The notes: generated from the sequence alone by a model not told the origin. A stretch of 64,000 bases of DNA from Sorex araneus (GCF_027595985.1 NC_073302.1:396046403-396110402); one strand, 5' to 3'; numbered from the stretch's first letter, positions 46,271 through 58,790 are shown. Numbers and translations: made by a program.

Positions 46271-48269
46271 TTAGGGAAAACAAGTGATTAACATATAGGG
46301 GAAGCAGAGCACAAAAGGAGAAATTAAAGATGAATGGGAGGGCCTGTGATGTGTGTTACTCAATAAACCTAAGCTTCTTGTGTATATGTGTGGTTGGGGG
46401 AGAGGACAAAACAATGTTACCCAACATTTCATAATTGTGAATAAAAGAGAATATGAAAAATTCCAAGTATACATAGTTTTAAAGTAATCTTTTTAGAAAG
46501 GGAATATAATATAATTAAATTACACTTTTCATAGACAATATGTCATCTCATTTCTTTTAAGTTTCTTAAGTTAATAGAGATATACATGTTTTTAGAATAT
46601 ACCTATATTAGCCTTCCTAAAAATTATCAAGAGCATACAAATGACTGTTTAAATTTCTCAGTCATTTTCCAAAAATTTTAAGTCATTTTAATTATATAAA
46701 TAAGTAAATGAAATACTTTCTATAAATAGAAAAACTCAGATAACTAACAGAAAGATTTTTAATTTTAATATACAATTCAAGAAAAACAGTAACAAAGGCC
46801 ATTTTGGCGACATTAAATACAAAATAGTGTATAGATCCACTACTTAAAAACACAACTAACATTTACAAAAAGCAAATGAGAACAAGTCATATACTTTATT
46901 TTTTACTTTATCCTGGGTGGTCTACTACTGCTTTTTAACACTTTAACAACTAATATCAAAGTTCAGGGTTATTGAAATACATTATAAATAAAATCCATGT
47001 GTGCATTATTTAAGTAAAAGAAGATATTAACAAAGATTTCAGCAACTTTGTCAACAAAATTCACCAATTCCTATTAGTCATACAATCACAAATGTTTTAG
47101 GAATGTTTATTTAACCCTGATAATCTTTCCTGGAAAATTCAAATACAACTGTAACAAAATATAATTATTTACATTGTATTCAATGTTGCATGTCAGAGCA
47201 ACAGATACTATCTGCTTAAATCAGCCTGGAGAACAACTTTTTATACTCTTGTTAAAAAATCTATGAATTTTTATTGGCAATATTTTGTCCATCGTTCTTA
47301 ATTTTAAAAAATCTGTATGCTACTGTATCTATAAAATAGTTTTATTGATTAGTAAAAAAACACATATGACTTTTAAAAATCATTGCAAAAATAATTAGAA
47401 CTGAGGTTATAAATGTTTTATGTCAATAAGATTTTAAGAAGCAGCAAGTTTAAATTAAAGCTCAAGGGAGTTTCTAGCCATAAAGTTTAAAAAGTTCAGT
47501 TTTTTTCTCAAATTCTTTGTAAATCATCTTAAAATAGTGCTGATTTGCTAATGTGTAACACAGACGTCTAAATTTTTGTTGGAGAAAAGGGATAAATTGA
47601 GAGCAAAGAAAACTTAAGTTTGTGGACAATTTTAACTATAGGAATGTATTCAAAGCATATATTATACACTGACTGAGCAAAGTAAGGACAAAATCAAGTC
47701 ACTAACAAACAGGTGCCAGACTTCTAACCCTGAATCATGAAACATAAGCATTTCATTTTGTACAACTGAGTATCAGCTTTTTGATATAAAGAAAAACAAG
47801 TCATACTTTATTATTTTAACATAAAAGATAACATTTGGATAAAATCCCACATACAGTCTGTAGCTATGCCACTGGCAAACAGATGCTAAAATATCTGTTT
47901 GCTTTACTCCCCAATGACAGAAAATAATTCCCCACCATCTTGGGTATGTATTGGCAAGTATTTTATCAAGAAATACATTTGTGACAGTTTCTTGGAAAAA
48001 GAATGAAGCTTCAGGAGCTGTTTTTGTCACCAAATATAGTGAAGAGTCCACGTTCTTTTATTGGGCAGTCCTGATTTGAAAATTGTAGTGTAGGGCACTG
48101 TAGCCTTGTAAATTATGAATAATATATAAGGGGTCACCTTTAATCAGTCATATTTTTAAAAAAATATTTCAGCATAGCGGAAGAGCTACACATTTTCTAT
48201 AGCATTTCCATTCTTTCAACTTCGGTATCATCTGATGACCATTTAAATAGGACAAGAATAGAAGACAGG
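46271..48269. other. SINE-free AT-rich stretch, no gene recognised
   Basis: Two kilobases without shrew SINEs. On the minus strand a 92-codon open frame at 47773-48051 and a short frame ending near 48200 have no recognisable homology. This could be unrelated old sequence or a 3' UTR-like remnant. Confidence 0.35.
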
Positions 48270-48683
48270 AATAAAAGGCTGTGACTGATTCAGGTATCTG
48301 GCACGTGTCAGGGCACCTTCCTCAGAGCGTGATTCTAACCAGACCCCAGGTCGGCAGGTTTTCATCCTTGATCTTCGGGGGAACGGGAATTGAGGCACAC
48401 CGTTCATGCACCCCAAGCTACAATGTTCCAGGCACCCTCTGCTCATCCCGCTCAGGTATCTTGCCCGTGTCAGGTGTCAGGGCTCCTTCAAGGATGTGAA
48501 TTATTCTCCCCCCTCCATATCACATAAGAACCATAAGTTACCCTCTTACTTGGATCTTTCACTATGTTCACTTAACCACCAGAAATACATTAGCCAATAG
48601 CTTATTAAGCCTACCTCAATTAATACTGCATCATAAGCAGAATAGTAACAGTGAGCGTGAAGGGCTAAACCACATAAGCCACA

Positions 48684-49600
48684 ATGGTAAAGCAACACAG
48701 AACCCCACCAAGCTTACTTATTGAAGAGGCTAGCCCAGAAGACCCCAACAGCAATGATGTGCTCTGACAAGGAATTTAGAAGGGAGCTACTGAGGATGCT
48801 TAGGGACCTAAAAGAAACATTGGAAAGTAATGCCAATAAAATACAAGAGGATTTGAAGGTAGAAATGTGGAAAATGCAAACAAAATTACAAATGGAAATA
48901 TCAGACCTGAAAAACCTGGTCGTCGAATTAAAAAACTCAGTGGAAGACCTCAGCATGTGAGAAACAGCTGCTGAGGAAAGAATCAGTGAGCTCGAAGGTG
49001 AAGTTAGGAGACTCTCTAGAAAAGGACAGAAAATGGAAAGAAGCTAACAATCCGGGAAGAGATAGCAAGAGAAGATCGTGATGGAGCCAAGAGGAGTAAT
49101 ATAAGAATTATTGGAGTCCCAGAGAGACAGGAAGAAAACCCCCGATGAAGAAGAGACTAAGAAACTGTCAAAGACATCTTTGCTACAATGTTCCCAGAGC
49201 TGAAGAAAACATAGACCACATTCAGGAGGCCTGAAGGGTACTAGCTAGAAGAAATCCAAATAAAAATACTGCAAGACACATCCTGATCAAAATGACCAAA
49301 ACCTAATTAGAGACAAAATCCTGAAAACAGCAAGATCAAAGAAAGAAATTGCCTATATATAAAGGAGCATTATTAAGATTCACAGCCGACTTGTCTGATG
49401 AAACTCTCACAATCCGAAAACAGTGGTGGGATATAGTGAAAACACTCAATGAAATAAATGCCTCACCAAAAATACTTTACCCAGCTAGACTCTCATTCAT
49501 AACAGAACTAACAACACACAGTTTCACAGATAAGCAACTGCTCAGGAATTTCATAGACTCACAACCATGGTTACAAGAACAACTGAATGGGCTACTTTAA
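48684..49600 (+). pseudogene. L1 ORF1 (RNA-binding protein), broken
   Basis: Begins ATGGTAAAGCAACAC and is interrupted by a stop after about 27 codons and by later frameshifts. The first 80 codons in the next frame form a charged heptad-rich coiled coil (LKETLESNANKIQEDLKVEM). An RRM-type segment reads SNIRIIGVPER, and the C-terminal domain ends ARLSFITELTTHSF to LNGLL-stop. The roughly 305-codon span is normal for mammalian ORF1p, the nucleic-acid chaperone that coats L1 RNA. Confidence 0.9.
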
Positions 49601-49649
49601 GACAAGACAGGCCCCTCAAATACACCAAATTTCAGCAGAACAGTGGAGC

Positions 49650-52600
49650 AAAACCCCATAACAATAATCTCTCTCAACAACAATGGGCTAAATACACCAA
49701 TTTAAAGACACTGATTGGCATTATGGATTAGAAAATTGAAGCCAACATTCTGCTGCCTGCAATGAACACATCTCAACAGTCAGAGCAAACTCAGGCTCAA
49801 AGTTAAAGGCTGTAAAAACAATCCTACAGGCAAAATCCCCCCATGGAAAATCCGGGGTAGCCATCTTAGTATCAGACCACATTGATTTCAGACTGAAGAA
49901 TGTCACAAGAGATAGTAAAGGTTATTTCTTATTGATAAAGGGATCTGTGCAACAAGAAGAACTTGCAATACTAAATATATAAGTACCTAATGAGGGACCA
50001 GCAAAGTACTTAAAATAACTACTCATAGACTCGAAGAACGACATCGATAGCAACACAATACTAGTGGGAGACTTCGACACTGCTTCATCACCTCTTGATA
50101 GGTCAACCAGACATAAGCTTAGTAAGGACATACTTCATCTGAGGGAAGAAATGGAAGAAGTTGACTTAGTAGACATATACAGGATTCTTCATTCTCAAAA
50201 AAGCTAAATACACATTCTTCTGAAGTGTGCAAGGAACATTCTCCAAGATAGACTACATGAGCTCAGCATGTACATACATGTACACAAAACATACCTCTAT
50301 AAATTTAAGAAGATAGATATTGTATCAAAGAGCTTCTCAGACCATAATGCACAGGAATTAGAAATAAATCACAGACACAAAGAGCAAATAAAATCAAACG
50401 CCTGGAAATTAAACAACTCACTATACAATGAGTGGCTTAGAAAGAAAATTAAAGAGGAAATCAAAAGATTCCTGGAAAACGAACGAAAATGAGGACACAA
50501 GTTACCAAAACTTATGGGACACAGCAAAAGCTGTGTTAAGAGGAAAGTTTATAGCTCTACAAGAATTCCTTAGGAAGGAGGAGCGAGCCCACATAAGTAG
50601 CCTTACCTCACAGCTTAAGATCTTGGAGAATGACCAAGTAAAAGAGCCCAATTTAAATAGAAGGAAGGAAGTAACAAAATTCAGAGCAGAAATTAATAAA
50701 ATGGAAACCCAAAACACAATCCAAAAGATCAATGAAACCAAGAGCTGTTTCTTTGAGAACATAAACAAGCTCAATAAACCTCTAGCAAGACTCACAAAAA
50801 AAGGGAGAGAGTAAATTCTAATAACCAGAATCAGAAATGATAAAGGAGTCATTACAGCAGAAATTACAGAAATTCAAAGGATCCTCAGAGATTACTTTGA
50901 GAATCTTTATGCCACGAAACACGAAAACCTCGAGGAAATGGATAAATTCCTAGATTCCTATAACTTCTCAAGGATTAACCAAGAAGACCTGAAATACCTG
51001 AACAGACCTATCAGCATCAAGGAAATTGAAACTGTAATAAAAAGTCTCCTCAAGCACAAAAGTCCTGGCCCTGATGGATTCACTAGTGAATTCTTCCAAA
51101 CCTTTAAAGAGGACTTACTCCCAATCCTCTTGAAGCTTTTTCAGGAAAGTGAAGTATCACAAACACTTCCAGACAGTTTCTATGAAGCAAATATCACCCA
51201 GATACCAAAAGCAGACAGAGATACCACAAAGAAAGAAAATTACAGACCTATATCCCTGATGAACATAGATACAAAGATTCTCAACAAAATATTAGCAAAT
51301 AGAATCCAACGACTCATCAAAAAGATCAGACAACATGACCAATTAGGATTCATTCCAGGGATGCAAGGATGGTTTAATATTTGCAAGTCAGTCAACATAA
51401 TTCATCGTATCAACAAAGAAATAATAAAAACCATATGATCATATCAATAGATGCAGAGAAAGCATTTGACAAGATTCAGCACCCACTTATGATGAAAACT
51501 CTCAGCAAAATGGGCATCAAAGGAACTTTGCTCAGTATAGTCAAAGCCATCTACCACAATCCCACGACAAGTATCATTCTCAATGGAGAAAAAATAAAAA
51601 CCTTCCCTCTAAGATCAGGCACAAGAAAAGGTTGCCTGTTTTCGCCACTCCTATTCAATACAGTACTGGAAGTCCTGGCCATAGCAGCTAGACAAGATAA
51701 AGATATCAAGAGTATACAAATAGGAAATAAAGAGGTCAAGTTATCACTATTTGCAGACAACCTATGATACAATATTTAGAAAACCCTAGAGACTCTACAG
51801 AAAAGATCCTAGAAACAATTGGTCGATATAGTAAAGTGGCAGGCTATGAAAGCAACACCCAAAATCCATGGCTTTCTTATATACAAATAATGAAAGAGAA
51901 GAAAGAGACATTAAAATAGTACCTCAGGAAATCAAGTACCTTGGAATCAGCATAACCAAAGAGATGAAGGTCCTCTACAAGGAAAATTAAAAAACACTAC
52001 TCAAGGGCTGGAGCGATAGCACAGCAGGTAGGGCGTTTGCCTTGCACACGGCTGTCCCGGGTTCTAATCCCAGCATCCCATATGGTCCCCTGAGCATCAC
52101 CAGGGGTAATTCCTGAGTGAAGAGCCAGGAGTAACCCCTGTGCATAGCCAGGTGTGACCTCCCCCCCCCAAAAAAAAAAACAAAAAAACACTACTTCAAG
52201 AAATACAAGAGGACACTAGGAAATAGAGACACATCCACTCTCATGGATAGGGAGAATTAACATTATCAAAATGGAAATACTTTTCAAAGCACTATACAAA
52301 TTTAATACGGTCCCTATCAGGATACCCATGACATTTTTCAAAGAAATAGACAAAAGACTCCTGAAATTTATATGGAATAATAAACCCCACAAATAGCTAA
52401 AACAATCCTTGGGAAAAAGAAGATGGGTGGTGTCACCTTCCCCAACTTCAAACTCTACTAAAAAGCAGTAGTAATTAAAACAGTACAATTCTAGTACAAG
52501 GCTAGAAATAGACCTGCAGACCAATAGAACAGAGTTGAATATCCTGTCACAGACCCCCAAATATTTGGCCACTTAATCTTTGACAAAGGAGAAAGAAATT

Positions 52601-53657
52601 TGAAGTGGAACGAGGAAAACCTCTTCAGCAAGTGGTGCTGGGAAAACTGGATAGCTGCCTGCAAATAATGAACTCTGACCTCTGTCTAATGCCAAGCACA
52701 AAAGTCAGATCAAAGTGGATTAAGGAACTCAATATCAGAAATGAATCTATAAGTAACATAGAGGAAAATGTCGACAGAATTTTCCATGACATTGAAGCTG
52801 AAAGCATCTTTAAGGATGAAACACCACTGGTCATACAAGTGGAAGCAAACATAAACAAATGGGACTACATTAAAGTAAGAAGCTTCTGCAGTTCAAAAGA
52901 AATAGTGACCAAATTACAGAAAGAACCCACAGAATGGGAAAAAATATTTACCCGATACCCATCTGATATGGGATTAATATCCAAGATATAAAAGACACTG
53001 GTAGAATTGCATAAGAGAAAAATCTCCAACCCATCAAAAAATGGGGAGAAGAAATGAACAGAAGTTTCCTCAAAAAAGAAATACAAATGGCCAAAAGGCA
53101 CATGAAAAAATGCTCCACATCCCTAGTCATCAGAGATATGCAAATTAAAACAATGAGATATCATCTCACACCACAGAGACTGGCACACATTCAAAAGAAC
53201 AAAAGCAACCAGTGCTGGCGTGGATGTGGGAAAAAAAGGATGCTCTTTCACTGTTGGTGGGAATGCCGACTGGTACAGCCTTTCTGGAAAACAATATGGG
53301 CAGTCCTTCAAAAACTATAAATTGAGCTTCTATATGACCCCACAATACAAGTTCTGGGAATATATCCTGAGGATGCAAAAAAGCAGAAAAGAAATGACAT
53401 CTATACCTATATGTGCATTCATTGCAGCACTGTTCACAAGAGCCAAAATCTGGAAACAACCCAAGTGCCCTAGAACAGATGACTGGTTAACGAAACTTTG
53501 GTACATCTACACAATGGAATACTATGTAGTTGTTAGGAGAGATGAAGTCATGAAATTGGCTTATAAATGGATAGACATGGAGAGTATCATGCTAAGTGAA
53601 ATGAGTCAGAAGGAGAGGGACGGACATAGAAGGACTGCATTTGTTTGTGGAGTATAG
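49650..53657 (+). pseudogene. L1 ORF2 (endonuclease-reverse transcriptase), broken
   Basis: The endonuclease starts IISLNNNGLN, but the catalytic Glu of the usual QETH motif is a TGA (LQ-stop-TH). RT segments are readable as [61 protein letters not shown] and [17 protein letters not shown]. The active-site FADD reads FADNL-stop, losing one Asp. A frameshift lies near 51420-51440. The C-terminal Cys-rich motif CWRGCG to HCWWEC and the IYTMEYY end are present across two frames. A type A SINE interrupts at 52006-52182. Confidence 0.94.
52006..52182 (+). mobile_element. SOR type A SINE inside L1 ORF2
   Basis: Sense copy with intact A box, a (C)9-A tail region and a long duplication: AAAAAACACTACTCAAG before (51989-52005) and AAAAAACACTACTTCAAG after (about 52183-52200). 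Younger than the L1 it entered. Confidence 0.95.
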
Positions 53658-54253
53658 AATAACATCACATGAGGCTGACACCCAAGGACAGTAGATACAA
53701 GGGCCAGGAGGACTGTCCCATAGCTGGAAGCTTGCTTAATGAACGGAGGGGAGAAGGCAGATGGAATAGAGAAGGGATCACTAAGAAAATGATGGCTGGA
53801 GGAGTCAGCCGGGATGGGAAATGTGTGCTGAAACTAGATAATGGACCAAACATTATCTAAGTGTCTTTGTTGCAAGCCATAATGCCCAAAAGTAGAGAAA
53901 GTATGGGGAATATTGTCTGCTATGGAGGCAGGGAGAGGGTAGAAAGTGTGGGTATACCGGGGATATTGGTGGTAGGGAATGTACACTGGTGGAGGGATGG
54001 GTGTTTGATCATTGTGTGATTATAACCCAAACATGAAAGCTTGTAACTATCTCACGGTTATTAAATATTCTTTTTAAAAGGCCCTGACTACTTCCAGAAA
54101 GGAAGAATATTTTCCAGAATTAGAGAAAAATAGCTTTATGTGATTGAGAGCTCAGAGACTGTAATAGGAAGCTGAAATAGGAAGAGATGTGGAAAAGACA
54201 ATTAAAAGAATAGCTAGAGGAGGTTTGAAGGATAGTACTGGGAGAAAAGAGAA

Positions 54254-54290
54254 GACCCTGAGCACTAATGGGTGTGGGCCAAAACCAAGA
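54254..54290 (+). mobile_element. SOR type A SINE, terminal stub
   Basis: Only the end remains: ccctgagcactaatgggtgt then gggccaaaaccaag. It leads directly into the purine array. Confidence 0.6.
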
Positions 54291-54766
54291 AAGAGGAAGG
54301 AAGGAAGGAAGGAAGGAAGGAAGGAAGGAAGGAAGGAAGGAAGGAAGGAAGGAAGGAAGGAAGGAAGGAGGGAGGGAGGGAGGGAGGGAGGGAGGGAGGG
54401 AGGGAGGGAGGGAGGGAAGGAAGGAGGGAGGGAGGGAGGGAGGGAGGGAAGGAAGGAAGGAAGGAAGGAAGGAAGGAAGGAAGGAGGGAGGGAGGGAGGG
54501 AGGGAGGGAGGGAGGGAGGGAGGGAGGGAGGGAGGGAGGAAAGGAAGGAAGGAAGGAAGGAAGGAAGGAAGGAAGGAAGGAAGGAAGGAAGGAAGGAAGG
54601 AAGGAAGGAAGGAAGGAAGTAGGGAGGGAGGGAGGGAGGGAGGGAGGGAGGGAGGGAGGGAGAAAGGAAGGAAGGAAGGAAGGAAGGAAGGAAGGAAGGA
54701 AGGAAGGAAGGAAGGAAGGAAGGAAGGAAGGAAGGAAGGAAGGAAGGAAGGAAGGAAGAAGGAAGG
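54291..54766. repeat. (GGAA)n/(GGGA)n polypurine array
   Basis: About 475 bases of pure purine on the + strand with block structure: GGAA, GGGA (from 54368), short GGAA, GGGA, GGAA (54449), GGGA (54485), GGAA (54539), GGGA (54620) and GGAA (54663) to the end. The long frames on both strands (GRKE or FLPS repeats) are artefacts. Confidence 0.98.
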
Positions 54767-55261
54767 TAACTTCATCTTATTTAATTTTTTAAATATCTAA
54801 CTTCTTAAAGGAGACATGCAATGAAGTTAAAAGCAAAGTACAAGATTTGAGTTTTAAAAAAGCAATGATTAAATGATTAGTCCTTGTTGGATCTTAATTA
54901 GCTGGAAACACAGGTTCTCAGATCTTAGGTTTCTTTAATCTAGGTAGAACAGAATAGAGCAGATATCTTTGTGTTTGTGCTTGCACTTTTGTAAGCAAGA
55001 GTATTTTAACAAATTCATCTCTTACCAAAAACCTTTTTTAAAAACACCCTCTCTGGCCCCTAGAGTTGTATCCTGAAATCTTTTGGGGTACATCTAGTTC
55101 AACTGAAGCCAGCAGAATGTAAGGCATATGCTGTGACCCCTCAGCTCTCTCTCGAGCCACTGTTTTCTTTTGAACTGGTGGTAGGTTTTCTTCTCCTCTC
55201 CTTTTCATGGAAGCTGCCTCTTCTTCACAGATCGAGCTGCATCCCTGAGACACTGTGCTGA
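54767..55261. other. Flank of the GAPDH pseudogene
   Basis: No repeat recognised. The 55040-55261 part is richer in G+C; it may be pseudogene 5' UTR or host sequence. Confidence 0.35.
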
Positions 55262-56465
55262 AGCTTAGAAGATTTGGCTGTATTTGTCACGATTACCATA
55301 GCTGCCTTAATGCTACAAATTGGAAATTCTGGCCTTTTAATTGCCTTTAACTACAAGGTCTATATGTTTCAGTATAATTTCACCTACTGCAAGTTCTATG
55401 ATACCATCAACGAAGAGAATAGGAAGCCTATCACTCAAGGAAAGCCTGCCTCCAGCTTCCAAGGGCAAGGTCTGCCCACATCAAAATTGGTGACATTTGT
55501 GCTGAATATATATTAGGGAGTTGACTGCTGCCTTCAATACCCTGGAGCAGATGACTAGTCACTTCTTGGATAAAGCCTAGAGGGTCTTCATCCCAAGCCC
55601 TTCTGCAAATGCCCTTTTAGTTTGGAAAAGTGAATCTTCAGGAGAGCTGGCTGGTCAGATGGGGTGGTTGAACGCATAACTCATTCACATGAGGTCATCT
55701 GATCCATTCATCAGAGCCAAGAGAGGCTGAAATGAAGTTGGGATCAGCTGCTGAGGCATGCCAGGAATGACCAGAAAGAGGAGGAAAGAGGTAAAAGTGG
55801 CCTCCAGAGGGAAACTTGAGGTTCCACATCAAGCGGTTAGAGAGGCCTCAGGAGGAAACTTTGAGGTTTCAGGGTGGTTCGGAGACATATCTGTATGGAT
55901 TTAAAGCTATCGGCTTGCAAGAGTCAGGGGGCTTTAACACGGCCTATGAATGTTTCAGGCTGAGGCATCAAAGTTATGGGGCAGTTCTCAACTTTGAATA
56001 TTAAAGATATTTGCATCCAGGTATCTTGTGGAATACAACAGATGTTCCCTTGAATTATTCAAAGCAGACCATGCGCCCACTCCCCGATATGGACCTGACC
56101 TGCCCCTGGAGAAAGCTGCCAAATACATCAAGCAGTGGTGATGCAAGTCTCACAGGACCCTCAAGGCTACATGGTGGGCCAGGTTGTCTCCTGAAACTGG
56201 AACAGTAACACACATTCTTCCATCTTACATGTCGGGGCCGACATTGCCTTCAATAGCCACTTTGTCAAGTTCATGTCCTGGTACACCAAACAGTTTGGCT
56301 ATAAGGTAGTGGATCTAATAGGCCCTAGGATCTTCTCATGCCTTCCTAGCCAGGAATGAGAAGAAAAGAGAGGCCTCAGCTTCTGGGGGGTCCTTCCCCC
56401 ATTTATCCAACACATCTCAAATCTTCCGATCTCTTTCCATCCCAGAACCCCTAAAGAAGGAGAGA
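55262..56465 (+). pseudogene. GAPDH processed pseudogene, decayed and rearranged
   Basis: Intronless copy of glyceraldehyde-3-phosphate dehydrogenase mRNA. Translated in shifting frames it reads RRFGCIC (for GFGRIG), NYKVYMFQYN, an ELTAAFNTLEQ segment and KPITQGKPASSFQG. Then come the stretch before the catalytic Cys (AKRVIISAPSADAP-like with a stop), DLTC-LEKAAKY and, near the end, HFVKFMSWYTKQFGYKVVDL. Trailing sequence to about 56465 resembles the GAPDH 3' UTR. From about 55655 to 56040 homology is lost and about 400 unrelated-looking bases replace the centre, including the catalytic region. Several stops and frameshifts: not functional. Confidence 0.88.
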
Positions 56466-57754
56466 CCACCTGGGCCATCCTGCTGTTGCTTATGAGGCCA
56501 ATTGGTGCCAGGGATCAAACTTGGGTTAAATACTTCCATGTGTCCTGGCTCTTATACTATATTTTCTATTCCACAATCTTGTTCACTCTAAAATAAATGC
56601 TTATGACAGACACCTATCACATTCCTCATTCACAATTCATCATGACTATCATAATTCATAATGAAATATGCAGTATGGAATAATTGACATGGGTCTAGGA
56701 AAGACCAAATGAAATTGATGTATCTCATTTATTAATTTAAAAATTGTTGATCAGGCCATGAGTGTCTGTTTAACATTATATATATAAACTTGATCTCCAA
56801 GAGATTATACCTTATAGACTGAGGTAAGAGTTCATATTGAAATGCATTTTAAAAAAGTGATGAACATCTTAAAAGAGCAAGAGGTTTACCCGCTATGATA
56901 ATTCATAGATCACTTAGTGTTAAAAGAATTTTAGGGTACAGAGAATTAGTAAATGGGGTAAGGTGAATGTCTAGCATGTGGCTGGCATTTGTTCCAAGAG
57001 TCTGGGCAGCACTGAAACTTGGGCCTTTGCTTTTGAACATTGGGGTCACATTACTCATAGACATCTAATAGTCTTACCCTGTTAAATGAAGAAATTAACA
57101 AGTAAGTGAAGTCTTTGGTACAAGAATTTATTTCTTTATTTAGAGTGCTTTTTATACTGAGTATCAGTGCCTTACATAGCATGATGATTCTAGAAATTTA
57201 AATGGTTGTTTATTCTTTTTAAAGTGTGATTCAGGAAGAGTTTGTTTTGACAGTGGGTTTGTCCTGGATAAAGAATCAACAGACTGTCAACTTCTCAAAA
57301 TGAGGAACTTGGGTTTGCACAGGTGGTTTGCACATCATAAAATGTCTCAATCTAAATTTCTCTGGAACTTTTGTTTCTGACATTTCATTTAAAGATATTT
57401 AAATGCTTTAATATCTTGGATTCAATAATTTATATGCAGATGAATACAAATATCTAAAAACAACAACAACAAAACACTGATTTTAGTTAACCTGTACCAG
57501 ACATCTCTGGAGACCAATACCTGTGTGATTTCAATACATGGAACAAAATTGCTTTGTGTGTATTTAAATGAATTTTGACTTGAAGAATATGAAAAATTTT
57601 TCATTGTTTGCTTTTGCATATCATTATCAGTATTTCAGAAAAACTTGGATTTTAATCTGTTATTTCTAAACAAAGTAAAAGTGGAAAACTCAGATTATAA
57701 GCACAATACAGCAGATAAGGAAATTGTTGTTATATTATTTATAGTGGTTTTTAT
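56466..57754. other. Intergenic, no feature seen
   Basis: Begins with a weak SINE-like phrase near 56500-56560 (ccagggatcaaacttgggtt), then AT-rich sequence without recognisable elements. Confidence 0.45.
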
Positions 57755-57890
57755 TGGGGAGCAGTGGGGAGGGCTACACACCAGGACTCAGGTCTTACTC
57801 CTTGTTTTGTGTTAGGGATCACTCCTGGTGAAGTTTGTTTTACCACATAGGGTTCCAGGTCTGAGCAATCACTGCAACTTGCATGCCCTT
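57755..57890 (-). mobile_element. SOR type A SINE, diverged
   Basis: Antisense: caccaggactcaggtcttac, agggatcactcctggtgaag; the 5' part is eroded. Confidence 0.6.
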
Positions 57891-57937
57891 CCCTCTCTAT
57901 TATCTATCTGACCCTGCCTATTCTTCTACTTTCTCTT

Positions 57938-58070
57938 CTGTTTTTGGACCACACTTGGCAGTACTCAGGGATGACTCCTGGCAGGCTCTGGGAAACCATG
58001 TGTGTTGTTGGGATTCAAACCCCAGGTAGCTGTGTGAAAGACAAGTGTCCTATGCTAACCTCTGCCTCTT
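57938..58070 (-). mobile_element. SOR type A SINE
   Basis: Antisense: tttttggaccacacttggca, gtactcagggatgactcctg and gggattcaaaccccaggtag. Confidence 0.8.
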
Positions 58071-58118
58071 CTTTTTAGATAAGACTTGCATCAATTTGGG
58101 GCAAGGGATTGCTTCTAC

Positions 58119-58178
58119 ATCTCTGTCTCTCTGTCTCTCTATCTCTCTCTCTTTCCCTTCCTCTCTTTCTCTTTCTTG
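58119..58178. repeat. (CT)n-rich microsatellite
   Basis: TCTC and TCTG units followed by CTTT, at the A-tail side of the antisense SINE that follows. Confidence 0.9.
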
Positions 58179-58320
58179 GGTTCTTGCCCCACCCAAGGAT
58201 GCTCAGGAGTTACTTCTGGCTCTGTACTCAGAAATCACTCTGACCAGAGCTTGGAGGAACCACAGGTTGACCAAGTTCAAGACAAATTGTCCCACTTACT
58301 GTACTATCTCTCTAGCGCCA
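58179..58320 (-). mobile_element. SOR type A SINE
   Basis: Antisense: caaggatgctcaggagttac, ttctggctctgtactcagaa and cttactgtactatctctcta; shortened middle. Confidence 0.8.
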
Positions 58321-58469
58321 CATGACATCTCATTTTATAATTTAGATTCATGAATCATTGTTTCAAGAGAATATTTTCCTTTTGTTTTTGTCTACTCAAT
58401 ATTTGATGAGTACAATGTTATGAAAAGCTTGGATGGTTTTTCAGTTTCAAAAAATGAAAAAACTATGAC

Positions 58470-58600
58470 AACATTAGGGACAGAATGATATTATAATGAG
58501 TAGGACATTTGCTTTGCATATGGCCAACCCAGGTTTGATCCCCAGCCTTCTATATAGTACCCCCAAGCACAGCCAGGAGTAATTACCCCTCCAAAAAATA
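58470..58600 (+). mobile_element. SOR type A SINE, truncated tail
   Basis: Sense: gggacagaatgatattataa, tttgctttgcatatggccaa, B box GGTTTGATCCC and aagcacagccaggagtaatt. Confidence 0.8.
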
Positions 58601-58618
58601 ATAAAAAATAACTGTCCT

Positions 58619-58790
58619 TGGGGCTGGAGTGATAGTAAAGCAGGTAGGGCATTTGCCTTCCATGCTGCCAACCCAGGTTCGAATTCCACCATCTCATATG
58701 GTCCCCTGAGCACCGCCAGTAGTAATTCCTGAGTGTAAATCTGGGAGTCACCCCTGTGCATCACTAAGTGTGACCCCCCAAAAAATTTTC
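58619..58790 (+). mobile_element. SOR type A SINE
   Basis: Sense: ggggctggagtgatagtaaa, ccatctcatatggtcccctg and gtgtgaccccccaaaaaatt. Only about 20 bases after the preceding copy and in the same orientation. Confidence 0.92.

Larger units (their letters stand above)
48270..54080 (+). mobile_element. Near full-length, inactive L1 (LINE-1)
   Basis: Autonomous retrotransposon in sense orientation: a CG-richer 5' UTR (about 48.27-48.68 kb), ORF1, ORF2 and a 3' UTR (53.66-54.07 kb) ending TTATTAAATATTC-TTTTTAAAA. AAAAGGC occurs at both ends (48275 and 54075 regions) and may be a short target duplication. A SOR SINE sits in ORF2 at 52006. Frameshifts and stops throughout make it incapable of movement. 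The 5' boundary is approximate. Its 3' UTR matches the antisense stubs at 31.7, 35.3 and 36.4 kb. Confidence 0.93.

Noticed and set aside
54152-54800. Open frames of about 200 codons on both strands
   Set aside because: Pure products of the GGAA/GGGA microsatellite; no coding signal.
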